DNA of 11,072 nt from Hyphomicrobiales bacterium (GCA_021730825.1 JAKFYO010000306.1:1-11072); one strand, 5' to 3'; positions 1-6,149 are shown, numbered from the stretch's first letter. Numbers and translations: made by a program. Notes: generated by a model not told the origin, from the letters alone.

Positions 1-1
1 A

Positions 2-763
2 GCTGTCAAGAAACACTTCAAGGACGTCGCCAATGTCGTCCCGGATCACGAGGTCGGCAAACTCATCGAGGTCGGTCGGCTCGCGGTTCAGGATGACGAG
101 CTTCGCGCCGTTTTGCTTTGCACGCAGCGGAAAGCCCGCCGCCGGCCAAACCACGAGCGAAGAGCCGACCGCGATGAACAAATCTGCCGCCAAAGTCTCG
201 ATTTCCGCCTGCCGCATAGGCTCTTCCGGCATGGATTGACCAAAAGAGATGGTCGCCGACTTCACCGGCCCGGAGCAGTCGGTGCAATCCGGCGCCGAGC
301 CGTTCGATTTCTCGAAGCGCTCCTTGACCCAGTCGAGTTCGTAGCGGGTTCCACAGTCGAGACAGGTGGCATAGGAGCCGTTGCCGTGCAGCTCGATGAC
401 TTTACCGGCTGGTATTCCTGAAACTTGATGCAAATTATCGATGTTCTGGGTGATCACCGCCGAGAGCTTGCCGCGCTGCAAGAGTGCCGCGAGCGCACGA
501 TGGCCGCGCCCCGGCTTCGCCGCGCGAAACGAATCCTCCATCGCGAACTTCCGCCGCCATGCATCGTCGCGCATGTCTTTGCTCGAGAGAAAATCGGAGA
601 ACTCGATCGGCCTGTTCTTGGTCCAGAGCCCGCCCGGCGAGCGGAAATCCGGGATACCACTTTCGGTGGAGATACCGGCGCCGGTGAAGGCGACCGCGCG
701 GCAGGATTCGCGCACCATTTCCTGCAGGAGTGCTGCCGCGGACTTGCGGTCGGGGGCGATCAT
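2..763 (-). CDS. Sir2-family NAD-dependent protein deacylase, C-terminus cut by window edge
   Basis: This sirtuin removes acyl groups from lysine side chains in the cytoplasm, using NAD+ and releasing nicotinamide. My reading from the ATG at 763 gives 254 codons with no stop before the left edge. The Rossmann NAD-binding motif GAGIS lies at residues 28-32 and GIPDFR at 36-41. TQNID is at 105-109, the catalytic His is H126 in ELHG, and GSS is at 200-202. The structural zinc site is complete: C134 and C137, then C160 and C163. Bacterial sirtuins are usually about 230-260 residues, so only a few C-terminal residues should be missing. The start is supported by GGAA a few bases upstream. It is divergent from gloA across 81 bp. 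The family is certain; the acyl preference (acetyl, succinyl or other) cannot be read here, so no gene symbol is given. Confidence 0.95.
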   Translation of the reverse strand, partial: MIAPDRKSAAALLQEMVRESCRAVAFTGAGISTESGIPDFRSPGGLWTKNRPIEFSDFLSSKDMRDDAWRRKFAMEDSFRAAKPGRGHRALAALLQRGKLSAVITQNIDNLHQVSGIPAGKVIELHGNGSYATCLDCGTRYELDWVKERFEKSNGSAPDCTDCSGPVKSATISFGQSMPEEPMRQAEIETLAADLFIAVGSSLVVWPAAGFPLRAKQNGAKLVILNREPTDLDEFADLVIRDDIGDVLEVFLDS

Positions 764-787
764 TCTGTTTCCGTGATAGGTCTCGAT

Positions 788-818
788 AAGATACTCAGCA
801 GTCAGATATCCAAGTCAA
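788..818 (-). promoter_or_regulatory. Weak candidate promoter for the Sir2 gene
   Basis: On the minus strand TTGACT (813-818) is followed 19 bases later by TATCTT (788-793), pointing toward the Sir2 start at 763. The -35 match is good, but the spacing is 2 bases longer than ideal, so this is tentative. I see no convincing -35/-10 pair for gloA in the same 81-bp divergent gap. Confidence 0.25.
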
Positions 819-844
819 TTCTGTAATTCGGGAGAAGAAGTCCG

Positions 845-1303
845 ATGCGTTACCTCCATACCATGCTGCGTGTACGCGACCTCGACAAGGCGCTCGACTT
901 TTATTGCAACAAGCTCGGGCTGAAAGAGTCGTTCCGCATCGAAAACGAGGCCGGGAAATTCACGCTCGTGTTTCTGGCGGCCCCCGACGATGAGAAGCTC
1001 GTCGCCGACAGCAAGTCCGCCGGCCGCCCCGCGCCGCTCGTGGAACTGACCTTCAACTGGGGCACCGACGAGGACATGAGCGAGGCTCGCTATTTCGGCC
1101 ACCTCGCCTACGAGGTCGACGACATCTATGCCGAGTGCGACCGGCTCATGAAGGCCGGGGTCACGATCAACCGCCCGCCTCGGGACGGCCAGATGGCCTT
1201 CATCCGCTCGCCGGACCTGCACTCGATCGAGCTTTTGCAGAAGGGCAAGGCGCTCCCGAAACAGGAACCCTGGGCCTCGATGGCCAATACAGGCCATTGG
1301 TAG
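845..1303 (+). CDS. gloA: Glyoxalase I (lactoylglutathione lyase)
   Basis: It isomerises the hemithioacetal of methylglyoxal and glutathione to S-lactoylglutathione, the first step of methylglyoxal detoxification in the cytoplasm. The 152-residue product has two vicinal-oxygen-chelate modules. All four expected metal ligands can be placed: H5 (in RYLHTM), E67 (in VELTF), H86 (in YFGHLAYEV) and E129 (in LHSIELL). The opening RVRDLDKALDFYCNKLGL is typical of the family. The length is slightly above the short Ni/Co-type enzymes such as E. coli GloA (135 residues). The extra residues lie in a loop around 46-62 and a C-terminal tail. The start has a strong Shine-Dalgarno (GGGAGAAG) a few bases upstream. 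The gene is monocistronic, divergent from the Sir2 gene and followed by a hairpin and tRNA-Glu. A related VOC enzyme is possible but unlikely with this ligand set. Confidence 0.93.
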   Translation: MRYLHTMLRVRDLDKALDFYCNKLGLKESFRIENEAGKFTLVFLAAPDDEKLVADSKSAGRPAPLVELTFNWGTDEDMSEARYFGHLAYEVDDIYAECDRLMKAGVTINRPPRDGQMAFIRSPDLHSIELLQKGKALPKQEPWASMANTGHW

Positions 1304-1307
1304 CGCG

Positions 1308-1339
1308 GCATTTTTCCCCGCTTGTGCGGGCCGGGATGC
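1308..1339 (+). other. Interrupted hairpin just after gloA
   Basis: CCCGC (1317-1321) and GCGGG (1326-1330) form a perfect 5-bp stem around the loop TTGT. An outer GCAT/ATGC pair (1308-1311 with 1336-1339) is separated from it by symmetric 5-base internal loops. It starts 5 bases after the gloA stop. There is no T-run on its 3' side, so it is not a standard intrinsic terminator for gloA; it may help to stop transcription or stabilise the 3' end. The loop overlaps the candidate -35 box of the tRNA gene. Confidence 0.35.
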
Positions 1340-1350
1340 TTTCTTATAAG
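1322..1350 (+). promoter_or_regulatory. Candidate promoter of tRNA-Glu
   Basis: TTGTGC (1322-1327) and TATAAG (1345-1350) are separated by 17 bases. They lie about 30 bp upstream of the mature 5' end at 1380. A GC-rich stretch follows the -10 box, as is common for stable-RNA promoters under stringent control. This is inferred from sequence match and position only. Confidence 0.45.
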
Positions 1351-1379
1351 GGCGCCGGTTCGGCTTGCCCGGCCTCAGC

Positions 1380-1454
1380 GCTCCCTTCGTCTATCGGTTA
1401 GGACGTCAGGTTTTCAACCTGAAAAGAAGGGTTCGACTCCCTTAGGGAGCGCCA
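1380..1454 (+). tRNA. tRNA-Glu (anticodon UUC), CCA encoded
   Basis: The acceptor arms GCTCCCT (1380-1386) and AGGGAGC (1444-1450) pair perfectly, followed by G1451 and an encoded CCA (1452-1454). The D-arm has the GGTTAGGAC pattern usual for tRNA-Glu. The anticodon stem TCAGG/CCTGA closes a 7-base loop TTTTCAA, with anticodon TTC at 1413-1415. The T-arm AAGGG-TTCGACT-CCCTT is perfect. The 75-nt length fits. The 3' end is followed by a pyrimidine-rich run and, after 10 bp, the stop codon of the convergent gene. Confidence 0.97.
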
Positions 1455-1464
1455 ATTCTCTTTC

Positions 1465-2343
1465 TTACTTCAACACCTTCACATCTACCTGGAACGCGAG
1501 CGGATAAAACGCCGACCACGCATTCCATCGTTTCGATCCGGCTTCGGAAAGCGACCACAGCGCGCCGCCCGGCTCGAAGCTGATGTCTTCGAGACCGATC
1601 GGCATTTGATGGCGCGAAAGAACCGCGCCGCTCTTGCGGTCGAGCTTCAAAAGCTCGCCGAACTTCGAGCCGCTGCGCGTGACCCAGAGATCGTTGTTTG
1701 CGTCGAACGCGGCCCCTTGCGCGTGCAACGGCAGCGTGACTGCTTCGGCCGCCTGCGCCTCGGAAATTTTCTGCTGCTGCAGCGCCGCCCACGGAATTTT
1801 GTAGAGCTTGGGCTCGCCCTCCCGCTCATAGGCGCCGAGCCAGATCGCATCCGAAGTCGCAGCCGCGAACGAGCCTTTCAGCTTTCCGGCGAGCGCGATC
1901 ACGCGAAGCACGCGGCCGAACTCGTCCGGTTTTTGCGCTTTCACTTCGATTTCAAAAAGGTGTCGCGTGTCGGCGACAAAGATATTTCCGCGCGGACCTT
2001 TCGCGAGTCCGCCGGCATGGCCGCATTGCGGAGGAAGATCGATATGCGAAAGCACCCTTCCCGTTTCCGGCTCGATCATGAAAACGCGGCATGGCCCGCG
2101 AGATTGGTTCGGATCCGTGCTCATATAGCTTGAAACGAAAAGTCTTCCGTTCAGGAAGGTGACGCCCTGCGGCACGTAACCTTCGTCGAGACCCGGAAGC
2201 CAGATTTGCTTTGTTATTGCCTGCCCGTTCGGCAACGCAGAGAGCGCACGCGACGTATAGGCAGGCTGTTTGCCCAGAGGGCCTTCCGCACCAGCCAAGC
2301 CAGTCAGCAGAAGTGTAGCAAGAACCGAAGCGGCGATGCGCAT
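1465..2343 (-). CDS. Secreted beta-propeller-like protein of unknown function (SMP-30/streptogramin-lyase-like)
   Basis: I do not recognise a characterised function. The 292-residue product begins with a signal peptide: a short n-region (MRI), a hydrophobic core to about residue 17, and a likely cut after AGA at 19. Export to the periplasm or outside is therefore expected. The body has repeated blade-like strand patterns typical of six-bladed propellers: VPQGVTFLNGRLFVSSY (57-73), GHAGGLAKGPRGNIFVADT (108-126), AQGAAFDANNDLWVTRSGS and LEDISFEPGGALWSLSEAGS. Two cysteines, C85 and C107, may form a disulfide. In SMP-30/gluconolactonase enzymes, acidic metal ligands occupy the central channel; I cannot assign a full set here, so no enzymatic role is claimed. 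Its stop lies 10 bp from the tRNA on the other strand. It has little Shine-Dalgarno signal but a promoter candidate at the end of the upstream gene. Confidence 0.8.
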   Translation of the reverse strand: MRIAASVLATLLLTGLAGAEGPLGKQPAYTSRALSALPNGQAITKQIWLPGLDEGYVPQGVTFLNGRLFVSSYMSTDPNQSRGPCRVFMIEPETGRVLSHIDLPPQCGHAGGLAKGPRGNIFVADTRHLFEIEVKAQKPDEFGRVLRVIALAGKLKGSFAAATSDAIWLGAYEREGEPKLYKIPWAALQQQKISEAQAAEAVTLPLHAQGAAFDANNDLWVTRSGSKFGELLKLDRKSGAVLSRHQMPIGLEDISFEPGGALWSLSEAGSKRWNAWSAFYPLAFQVDVKVLK

Positions 2344-2372
2344 GGCGCGAACCCGAAAGTTACGATGCGCCT

Positions 2373-2400
2373 ATATCGCGCTTCTCGCGCGTAGTTTCAA
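2373..2400 (-). promoter_or_regulatory. Candidate promoter for the secreted propeller gene, overlapping the upstream stop codon
   Basis: On the minus strand TTGAAA (2395-2400) is followed after 17 bases by GATATA (2373-2378), about 30 bases upstream of the start codon at 2343. TTGAAA matches the -35 consensus at 5 of 6 bases; the -10 box is weaker. The -35 box contains the TGA stop of the hemolysin III gene. The spacer holds a 5-bp GC hairpin, CGCGC/GCGCG (2377-2381 with 2387-2391). Inferred from sequence match only. Confidence 0.35.
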
Positions 2401-3071
2401 ACCAGCGCGGTCAGCACCGCGCCGTAATGCATTCCCGCCGCGACCAGCACGAAACCATGCCAGATCGCTTTCTGGTACGGCAGCCGCTCCCAGAGATGGA
2501 AGATCACGCCGATGCAGTAGAGCGCGCCGCCGGCGCCGAGCAGAACGATTGCCGCGACGCCGAGCGAAGTCAGGATCGGCTCCAGCGCGATGATGCCGAC
2601 CCAGCCGAGCGCGATGTAAAGCCCGGTCGTGACGCCTTCGAGGCGCTTCGGCCACACGAGCTTAATGAGGATACCGAACAACGCAACCGACCAAACGATG
2701 ATGGTGAGATAGAGTGCCCAGTCGCCTTTCAGCATCAGCGTGGTGAAGGCGGTATAGGTGCCCGCGATCATCAGGAAGATTCCAGAATGATCGAGCCGCT
2801 GGAAAATTTCGCGGTAGCGGCTCTTGCGGGCCAGATTGTAAAGTGCGGAGAGCGAGAACATCGCGATCATGCCGGCGGCATAGATGCTGACGGCGATCGT
2901 CTCGACGACATCGTTATGAAGGGCCGCGATAACGATCAGCACGATCGCGCCGATCACGCCCGCGACAACGCCAACGACATGAACGATACCATCCGCCACG
3001 AGCTCGCGGCGGCTCGGAATGCGTATTCCGAGCGCATCGGCGGCGGCGGTGATGGATTCGTTCATGGTCAT
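2397..3071 (-). CDS. Hemolysin III / PAQR-type inner-membrane protein (TrhA family)
   Basis: This 224-residue integral membrane protein has about seven hydrophobic segments, roughly at 28-51, 56-80, 95-114, 117-138, 146-165, 169-192 and 203-222. It belongs to the hemolysin III family, relatives of the adiponectin/progestin receptors. The bacterial members' biochemical role is poorly settled: hemolysin in Bacillus, and a link to membrane lipid homeostasis for E. coli TrhA. Family signatures seen are VHVVG near 30-34, LDHSGIFLMIAGTYT (93-107) and AIWHGFVLVAAGMHY (202-216). H205 and H215 match two of the conserved histidines. The usual third histidine, in the motif S-x-x-x-H of helix 2, is Asn here (SALYN, N79). 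Start: ATG at 3071 or a second ATG two codons on (3065); neither has a clear Shine-Dalgarno. It lies 42 nt downstream of bioY on the same strand. Confidence 0.9.
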   Translation of the reverse strand: MTMNESITAAADALGIRIPSRRELVADGIVHVVGVVAGVIGAIVLIVIAALHNDVVETIAVSIYAAGMIAMFSLSALYNLARKSRYREIFQRLDHSGIFLMIAGTYTAFTTLMLKGDWALYLTIIVWSVALFGILIKLVWPKRLEGVTTGLYIALGWVGIIALEPILTSLGVAAIVLLGAGGALYCIGVIFHLWERLPYQKAIWHGFVLVAAGMHYGAVLTALV

Positions 3072-3113
3072 GAGGCTACGCCGCGATTCATTACATTTGG
3101 TTGACGGCGGAGA

Positions 3114-3680
3114 TCAGGCGAAACGGCGGCGGAGCATCTCATAGAGCGCCACTGCCATCGCGGTCTTCAGCGCGGTCGCGACCCAGAACGGATGCAGCCC
3201 GGTCGCGATTGCGGCATCGAAGCCGATCGTGCGCGATAGCCACGCCACGCCTAGCGCGAGAATGATCGCGTGTCCCGCAAGCATCCAGGCCGTATTGCCT
3301 GCGAGCGACTTCATCCAGCCTTTGTCAGAGGCGAAGCCCACCGCAAGCGCTGCCACGAGGAAGCCCAGGAGATAGCCGCCGGTCGGGCCATACATATAAG
3401 CAATGCCGATGCCCCGCTCCGGCGTGCCCGCGAAGACCGCGAAATTCAGCCCGCCTTCGAAGAGATAAAGTGCCACCGCCGCCGCACCCGCGCGCGCACC
3501 GAGCGTTGCGCCGATCATGAGCACCACGAAGGTCTGCATCGTCATCGGCACCGGCCAGAACGGGATCTGGATCTTCGCGGAGAGAATTAAGAGTAGATTG
3601 CCGATCAGGATGCCCGCGACGCGCTGCGCCGGAGAAAGATCGAACAGACCGCCTTTGATGGCCGAAGCATTCGCGCTCAT
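3114..3680 (-). CDS. bioY: BioY, substrate-binding S-component of biotin ECF transporter
   Basis: BioY binds and imports biotin across the inner membrane, either alone at low capacity or with the EcfA/EcfT (BioMN) energising module. The 188-residue product has six hydrophobic segments. It carries the family signature around 35-50 (AKIQIPFWPVPMTMQT) and GPTGGYLLGF (98-107). I chose the ATG at 3680 because it has an excellent Shine-Dalgarno, GAGGAAAG, at 3688-3695 with 7-nt spacing. An in-frame ATG at 3713 would add 11 mostly polar residues but has no ribosome site. No bioM or bioN gene is visible nearby, so partner proteins must be encoded elsewhere or the protein works alone. It follows recJ by 103 bp on the same strand, and that gap contains a small perfect palindrome. 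Family membership is very likely; the exact mode of transport is not shown. Confidence 0.93.
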   Translation of the reverse strand: MSANASAIKGGLFDLSPAQRVAGILIGNLLLILSAKIQIPFWPVPMTMQTFVVLMIGATLGARAGAAAVALYLFEGGLNFAVFAGTPERGIGIAYMYGPTGGYLLGFLVAALAVGFASDKGWMKSLAGNTAWMLAGHAIILALGVAWLSRTIGFDAAIATGLHPFWVATALKTAMAVALYEMLRRRFA

Positions 3681-3687
3681 GGCTTCA

Positions 3688-3695
3688 CTTTCCTC
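3688..3695 (-). promoter_or_regulatory. Shine-Dalgarno deciding the bioY start
   Basis: GAGGAAAG on the minus strand lies 7 bases upstream of the ATG at 3680. It falls inside the coding extension that would result from the alternative ATG at 3713, which itself lacks any such signal. Confidence 0.75.
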
Positions 3696-3742
3696 GTTAT
3701 CTGGATTTGGCATGAAACCAACACCTGTTTGGCGCAGGAAAC

Positions 3743-3753
3743 AATTGACAATT
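3743..3753. repeat. Small perfect palindrome in the recJ-bioY gap
   Basis: AATTG-A-CAATT is a perfect 5+1+5 inverted repeat in the 103-bp gap upstream of bioY, and it is AT-rich in a GC-rich setting. On the minus strand it contains TTGTCA, a fair -35 box, but no good -10 box lies 16-18 bases further on. It could be an operator or part of the bioY promoter; nothing more can be said from the sequence. Confidence 0.3.
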
Positions 3754-3783
3754 CGACGCGGGGTTACGTCGCGCTCGCACTGC

Positions 3784-5598
3784 CTATCTCGCAGTCAGCG
3801 GGTTGGCGGGTGCCACATCGGAAATCCGCATCTCGATGGTTTCGCGGCCCTGCCAGCGGTTGACCGTGAGCGTGCCCGCGACATGCAGGGCTGACCCTCG
3901 CGCACCCAACAGCACCTGCCCAAGCGGGCGGTCCATCGCACGAAATGCTATTCCTGAGATCATCGCGCCGTCGTTCGAGCGCAGCCGCACGCGCACGTGA
4001 TTTTGGCCGACCGGATCGGCAAAAGCGACGACATGCGCGGGCAGCGCGAAGACCGGTTCGGGATTGCCGGAGCCGAATGGCCCCGCGCGTTCGATCATCT
4101 TGAAGAGCTCACCGTTCGCGCCGCGTGCAGTGATTGCGGCATCAATCTCGAGACAATCTTCATGCCGCGCGGTTTCGACTGCCTCGCGCAATTTCGCTTC
4201 CAGATACGCGCGAAGGTCGCCGAGCTTGTCGCGGGTGACGGTCAGGCCCGCGGCCATCGCGTGACCGCCGCCTTTGACTAGCAACCCTTCTTCCACCGCG
4301 CCGCGCACCGCACGGCCGAGATCGACGCCCGGAATGGAACGACCCGAACCAGTGCCCTGATCGCCCAGCATCGCAATCGCGAATGCGGGCCGTGAGAAGC
4401 GTTCTTTGAGCCTCGCGGCGACAAGGCCGACAACACCGGGATGCCAGCCGTCGCCGCTTGCGATCACCACCGCGCCCTGCTCGTCATGACCTAACGACGC
4501 ATAAGCCTCTGCTTCGGCCTGCTCGAGCGTTTGTTTCTCGACCGACTGGCGCTCGATATTCAACTGATTGAGCTTCTGCGCGATTGCGTTTGCTTCCGCC
4601 GGATCGTTCGTGGTGAGCAATTTCGTGCCGAGTGTCGCGTCACCGATGCGCCCGCCAGCGTTGATGCGCGGGCCAAGCAGAAATCCGAGATGCCATGCTT
4701 CCGGCGGACCTTCGAGCTTCGCCGCGTCCATCAGCGCACGCAAGCCGTGGTTCTCGCGGTTACGAAGCGAGATCAGGCCCTTCGTCACGAAGGCGCGGTT
4801 CAACCCTTTCAGCGGCACGACATCGGCAACAGTGCCGAGTGCCACGAGATCGAGCAGTTGCAAGAGATCGGGTTCGGCGCGCGTGCCGTTCCAGTGGCCG
4901 CGCGAGCGCAACTCGCGCACCAGCGCCACGCAGGTCATGAAGGTGAGCCCCGCCGCGCAGAGATAGCCGAGGCCTGAGAGATCGTCCTCGCGGTTCGGGT
5001 TCACGAGTGCCGCCGCGACGGGAAGTTTCTCGCCGGCCTGATGATGATCGACCACCACGACATCGAGGCCGAGCTTGCTCGCCTCGCCCAGCGCTTCCGC
5101 GCTCGTGGTGCCGCAGTCGAGCGTGATCAGCAACGACGCGCCTTTCGCTTCCAGATTGCGGATCGCTTCGACGTTCGGCCCGTAGCCTTCGAACATGCGG
5201 TCCGGAATGTGGAAGAACGGGTCCGACCCCGCCGCGCGCAGCACGCGCACCATCAATGCGGTCGAGGTCGCGCCATCGACGTCATAGTCGCCGATGATCG
5301 CGATTTCCTCGGAGTGCTGTACGGCATCCGCGATGCGTGCGGCCGCCCGTTCCATATCAGTCATGACGTTCGGATCGGGCATCAGTTTGCGGATCGTCGG
5401 GTCGAGAAAGTTCTCGACCTCATCGGGAGCGATCCCGCGCCCGGCCAGAATGCGCGAGAGCAATTCCGGCAATCCGTTGCGCTGGCCGATCGCGGTAGCC
5501 AGTTGCGTCGTGCGCAAGTCAAGCCTATCGCGCCAGATGCGGCCCGATACGGAGCGCTCGACATTCAGGAATGCGCGGGATTCGGTCATGGGTGACAT
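3784..5598 (-). CDS. recJ: Single-stranded-DNA-specific 5'-3' exonuclease RecJ
   Basis: RecJ degrades single-stranded DNA 5' to 3' in recombination, mismatch repair and base excision repair. The 604-residue protein shows the DHH phosphoesterase core: IIGDYDVDGATSTAL (101-115) with D104, D106 and D108; LITLDCG (157-163); and the name motif VVVDHHQ (181-187). GPRINAGGRIGD follows at 309-320. The DHHA1 part has GWHPGVVG (384-391), GSGRS (417-421) and GGGHAMAAG (443-451), followed by a C-terminal OB-like domain. The length is normal for alphaproteobacteria. Two starts are possible, ATG at 5598 (MSPMTES) and ATG at 5589 (MTES). Neither has a clear Shine-Dalgarno, so the longer is listed. Its 5' leader is almost entirely taken up by a palindromic repeat ending 9 bp from the start. 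It lies downstream of glpX and the acetyltransferase gene, same strand. Confidence 0.96.
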   Translation of the reverse strand: MSPMTESRAFLNVERSVSGRIWRDRLDLRTTQLATAIGQRNGLPELLSRILAGRGIAPDEVENFLDPTIRKLMPDPNVMTDMERAAARIADAVQHSEEIAIIGDYDVDGATSTALMVRVLRAAGSDPFFHIPDRMFEGYGPNVEAIRNLEAKGASLLITLDCGTTSAEALGEASKLGLDVVVVDHHQAGEKLPVAAALVNPNREDDLSGLGYLCAAGLTFMTCVALVRELRSRGHWNGTRAEPDLLQLLDLVALGTVADVVPLKGLNRAFVTKGLISLRNRENHGLRALMDAAKLEGPPEAWHLGFLLGPRINAGGRIGDATLGTKLLTTNDPAEANAIAQKLNQLNIERQSVEKQTLEQAEAEAYASLGHDEQGAVVIASGDGWHPGVVGLVAARLKERFSRPAFAIAMLGDQGTGSGRSIPGVDLGRAVRGAVEEGLLVKGGGHAMAAGLTVTRDKLGDLRAYLEAKLREAVETARHEDCLEIDAAITARGANGELFKMIERAGPFGSGNPEPVFALPAHVVAFADPVGQNHVRVRLRSNDGAMISGIAFRAMDRPLGQVLLGARGSALHVAGTLTVNRWQGRETIEMRISDVAPANPLTAR

Positions 5599-5607
5599 TT
5601 ACATCTT

Positions 5608-5691
5608 CATGGCCGGGCTTGTCCCGGCCATCCACGCCTTTCCCGCGTCGATACGGTGAAGGCGTGGATGCCCGGCATAAAGCCGGGCATG
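5608..5691. repeat. Dispersed-type palindromic repeat with three hairpins, between the GNAT gene and recJ
   Basis: Two 33-bp arms (5608-5640 and 5659-5691) form an inverted repeat with 27 of 33 positions complementary around an 18-base centre. The inner 12 bp of the arms, CATCCACGCCTT (5629-5640) and its complement (5659-5670), match perfectly. The outer part of each arm folds on itself. TGGCCGGG/CCCGGCCA (5610-5617 with 5623-5630) has loop CTTGT. TGCCCGGC/GCCGGGCA (5669-5676 with 5682-5689) has loop ATAAA. Each has 8 perfect pairs. Translated, it gives the spurious peptide MAGLVPAIHAF, which I know as a recurrent artefact of intergenic repeats in Bradyrhizobium-like genomes. It begins 9 bp upstream of recJ and ends 5 bp from the stop of the acetyltransferase gene. 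No other copy is in this window. Confidence 0.88.
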
Positions 5692-5696
5692 ACGAA

Positions 5697-6149
5697 TTAA
5701 AGCAGCTTCCGGTACTGAATGAAGCCGGAGCGGTCGGCGATGTTGTCGTACAAGAGGCGCGCGGTTTTATTGCTCTCCTGCGTCAGCCAGTGGACACGGC
5801 TCGCGCCCTTCTCTTTGGCTTTGTCGTAAACCGCCTCGATGAGCGCGCGGCCAAGACCGAGCCCGCGCGTGTCGTTCGCCACGAACAAGTCCTGCAAATA
5901 GCAGTAGTCGCCGGTGGTCCAGAACGAGCGGTGAAAGAGATACTGCACAATGCCCAGCAACTTGCCGTCGACATAAGCGCCGAGCGCGAACATCGGTTCT
6001 TTCGGGTCGTGAATGCGGCGCCAGGTTTCATCGGTGGCGTCTTTCGCCTGCGACGACTCGTAGAATTGCAGATAGCCCTGCCAGAGCGGCTCCCACGCGG
6101 AGCGCTCGTCCGCGCCGATCTCGCGAATGAGAACGGCGGGCTTTGTCAT
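5697..6149 (-). CDS. GNAT-family N-acetyltransferase
   Basis: This protein is predicted to transfer an acetyl group from acetyl-CoA to an amine on an unknown substrate in the cytoplasm. The 150-residue product is a single GNAT domain. Strands around AYVDGKLLGIVQYLFH (58-73) and CYLQDLFVANDTRG (83-96) lead into the acetyl-CoA pyrophosphate loop RGLGLG (95-100) and its helix GRALIEAVYDKAKEKG. WLTQESNKTARLLYD (121-135) is the usual C-terminal half of the fold. The tyrosine-rich front, with YLQFYES and the LFHRSFW segment, recalls diamine or polyamine acetyltransferases, but that is too weak to name a substrate. Start: ATG at 6149 overlaps the glpX TGA by one base (TGATG), which suggests translational coupling; a GTG one codon upstream is the alternative. 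The gene sits between glpX and recJ. Confidence 0.88.
   Translation of the reverse strand: MTKPAVLIREIGADERSAWEPLWQGYLQFYESSQAKDATDETWRRIHDPKEPMFALGAYVDGKLLGIVQYLFHRSFWTTGDYCYLQDLFVANDTRGLGLGRALIEAVYDKAKEKGASRVHWLTQESNKTARLLYDNIADRSGFIQYRKLL

Noticed and set aside
1317..1330. Intrinsic terminator for gloA
   Set aside because: The hairpin is real, but the T-run lies on its 5' side and not the 3' side, so it does not fit a rho-independent terminator on the plus strand.
1380..1454. tRNA-Glu as an integration site of a mobile element
   Set aside because: No integrase, no direct repeat of the tRNA 3' end and no atypical gene content is visible on either side.
2427..3104. 225-codon plus-strand frame covering the hemolysin III gene
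   Set aside because: Its His/Asp/Arg-rich content mirrors the hydrophobic codons of the membrane protein on the other strand. It is a coding shadow, not a gene.
3697..3706. Possible BioR operator, TTATCTGGAT, just upstream of the bioY ribosome site
   Set aside because: It matches only 7 of 10 positions of the TTATMKATAA consensus as I recall it and is not palindromic, so chance similarity is more likely.
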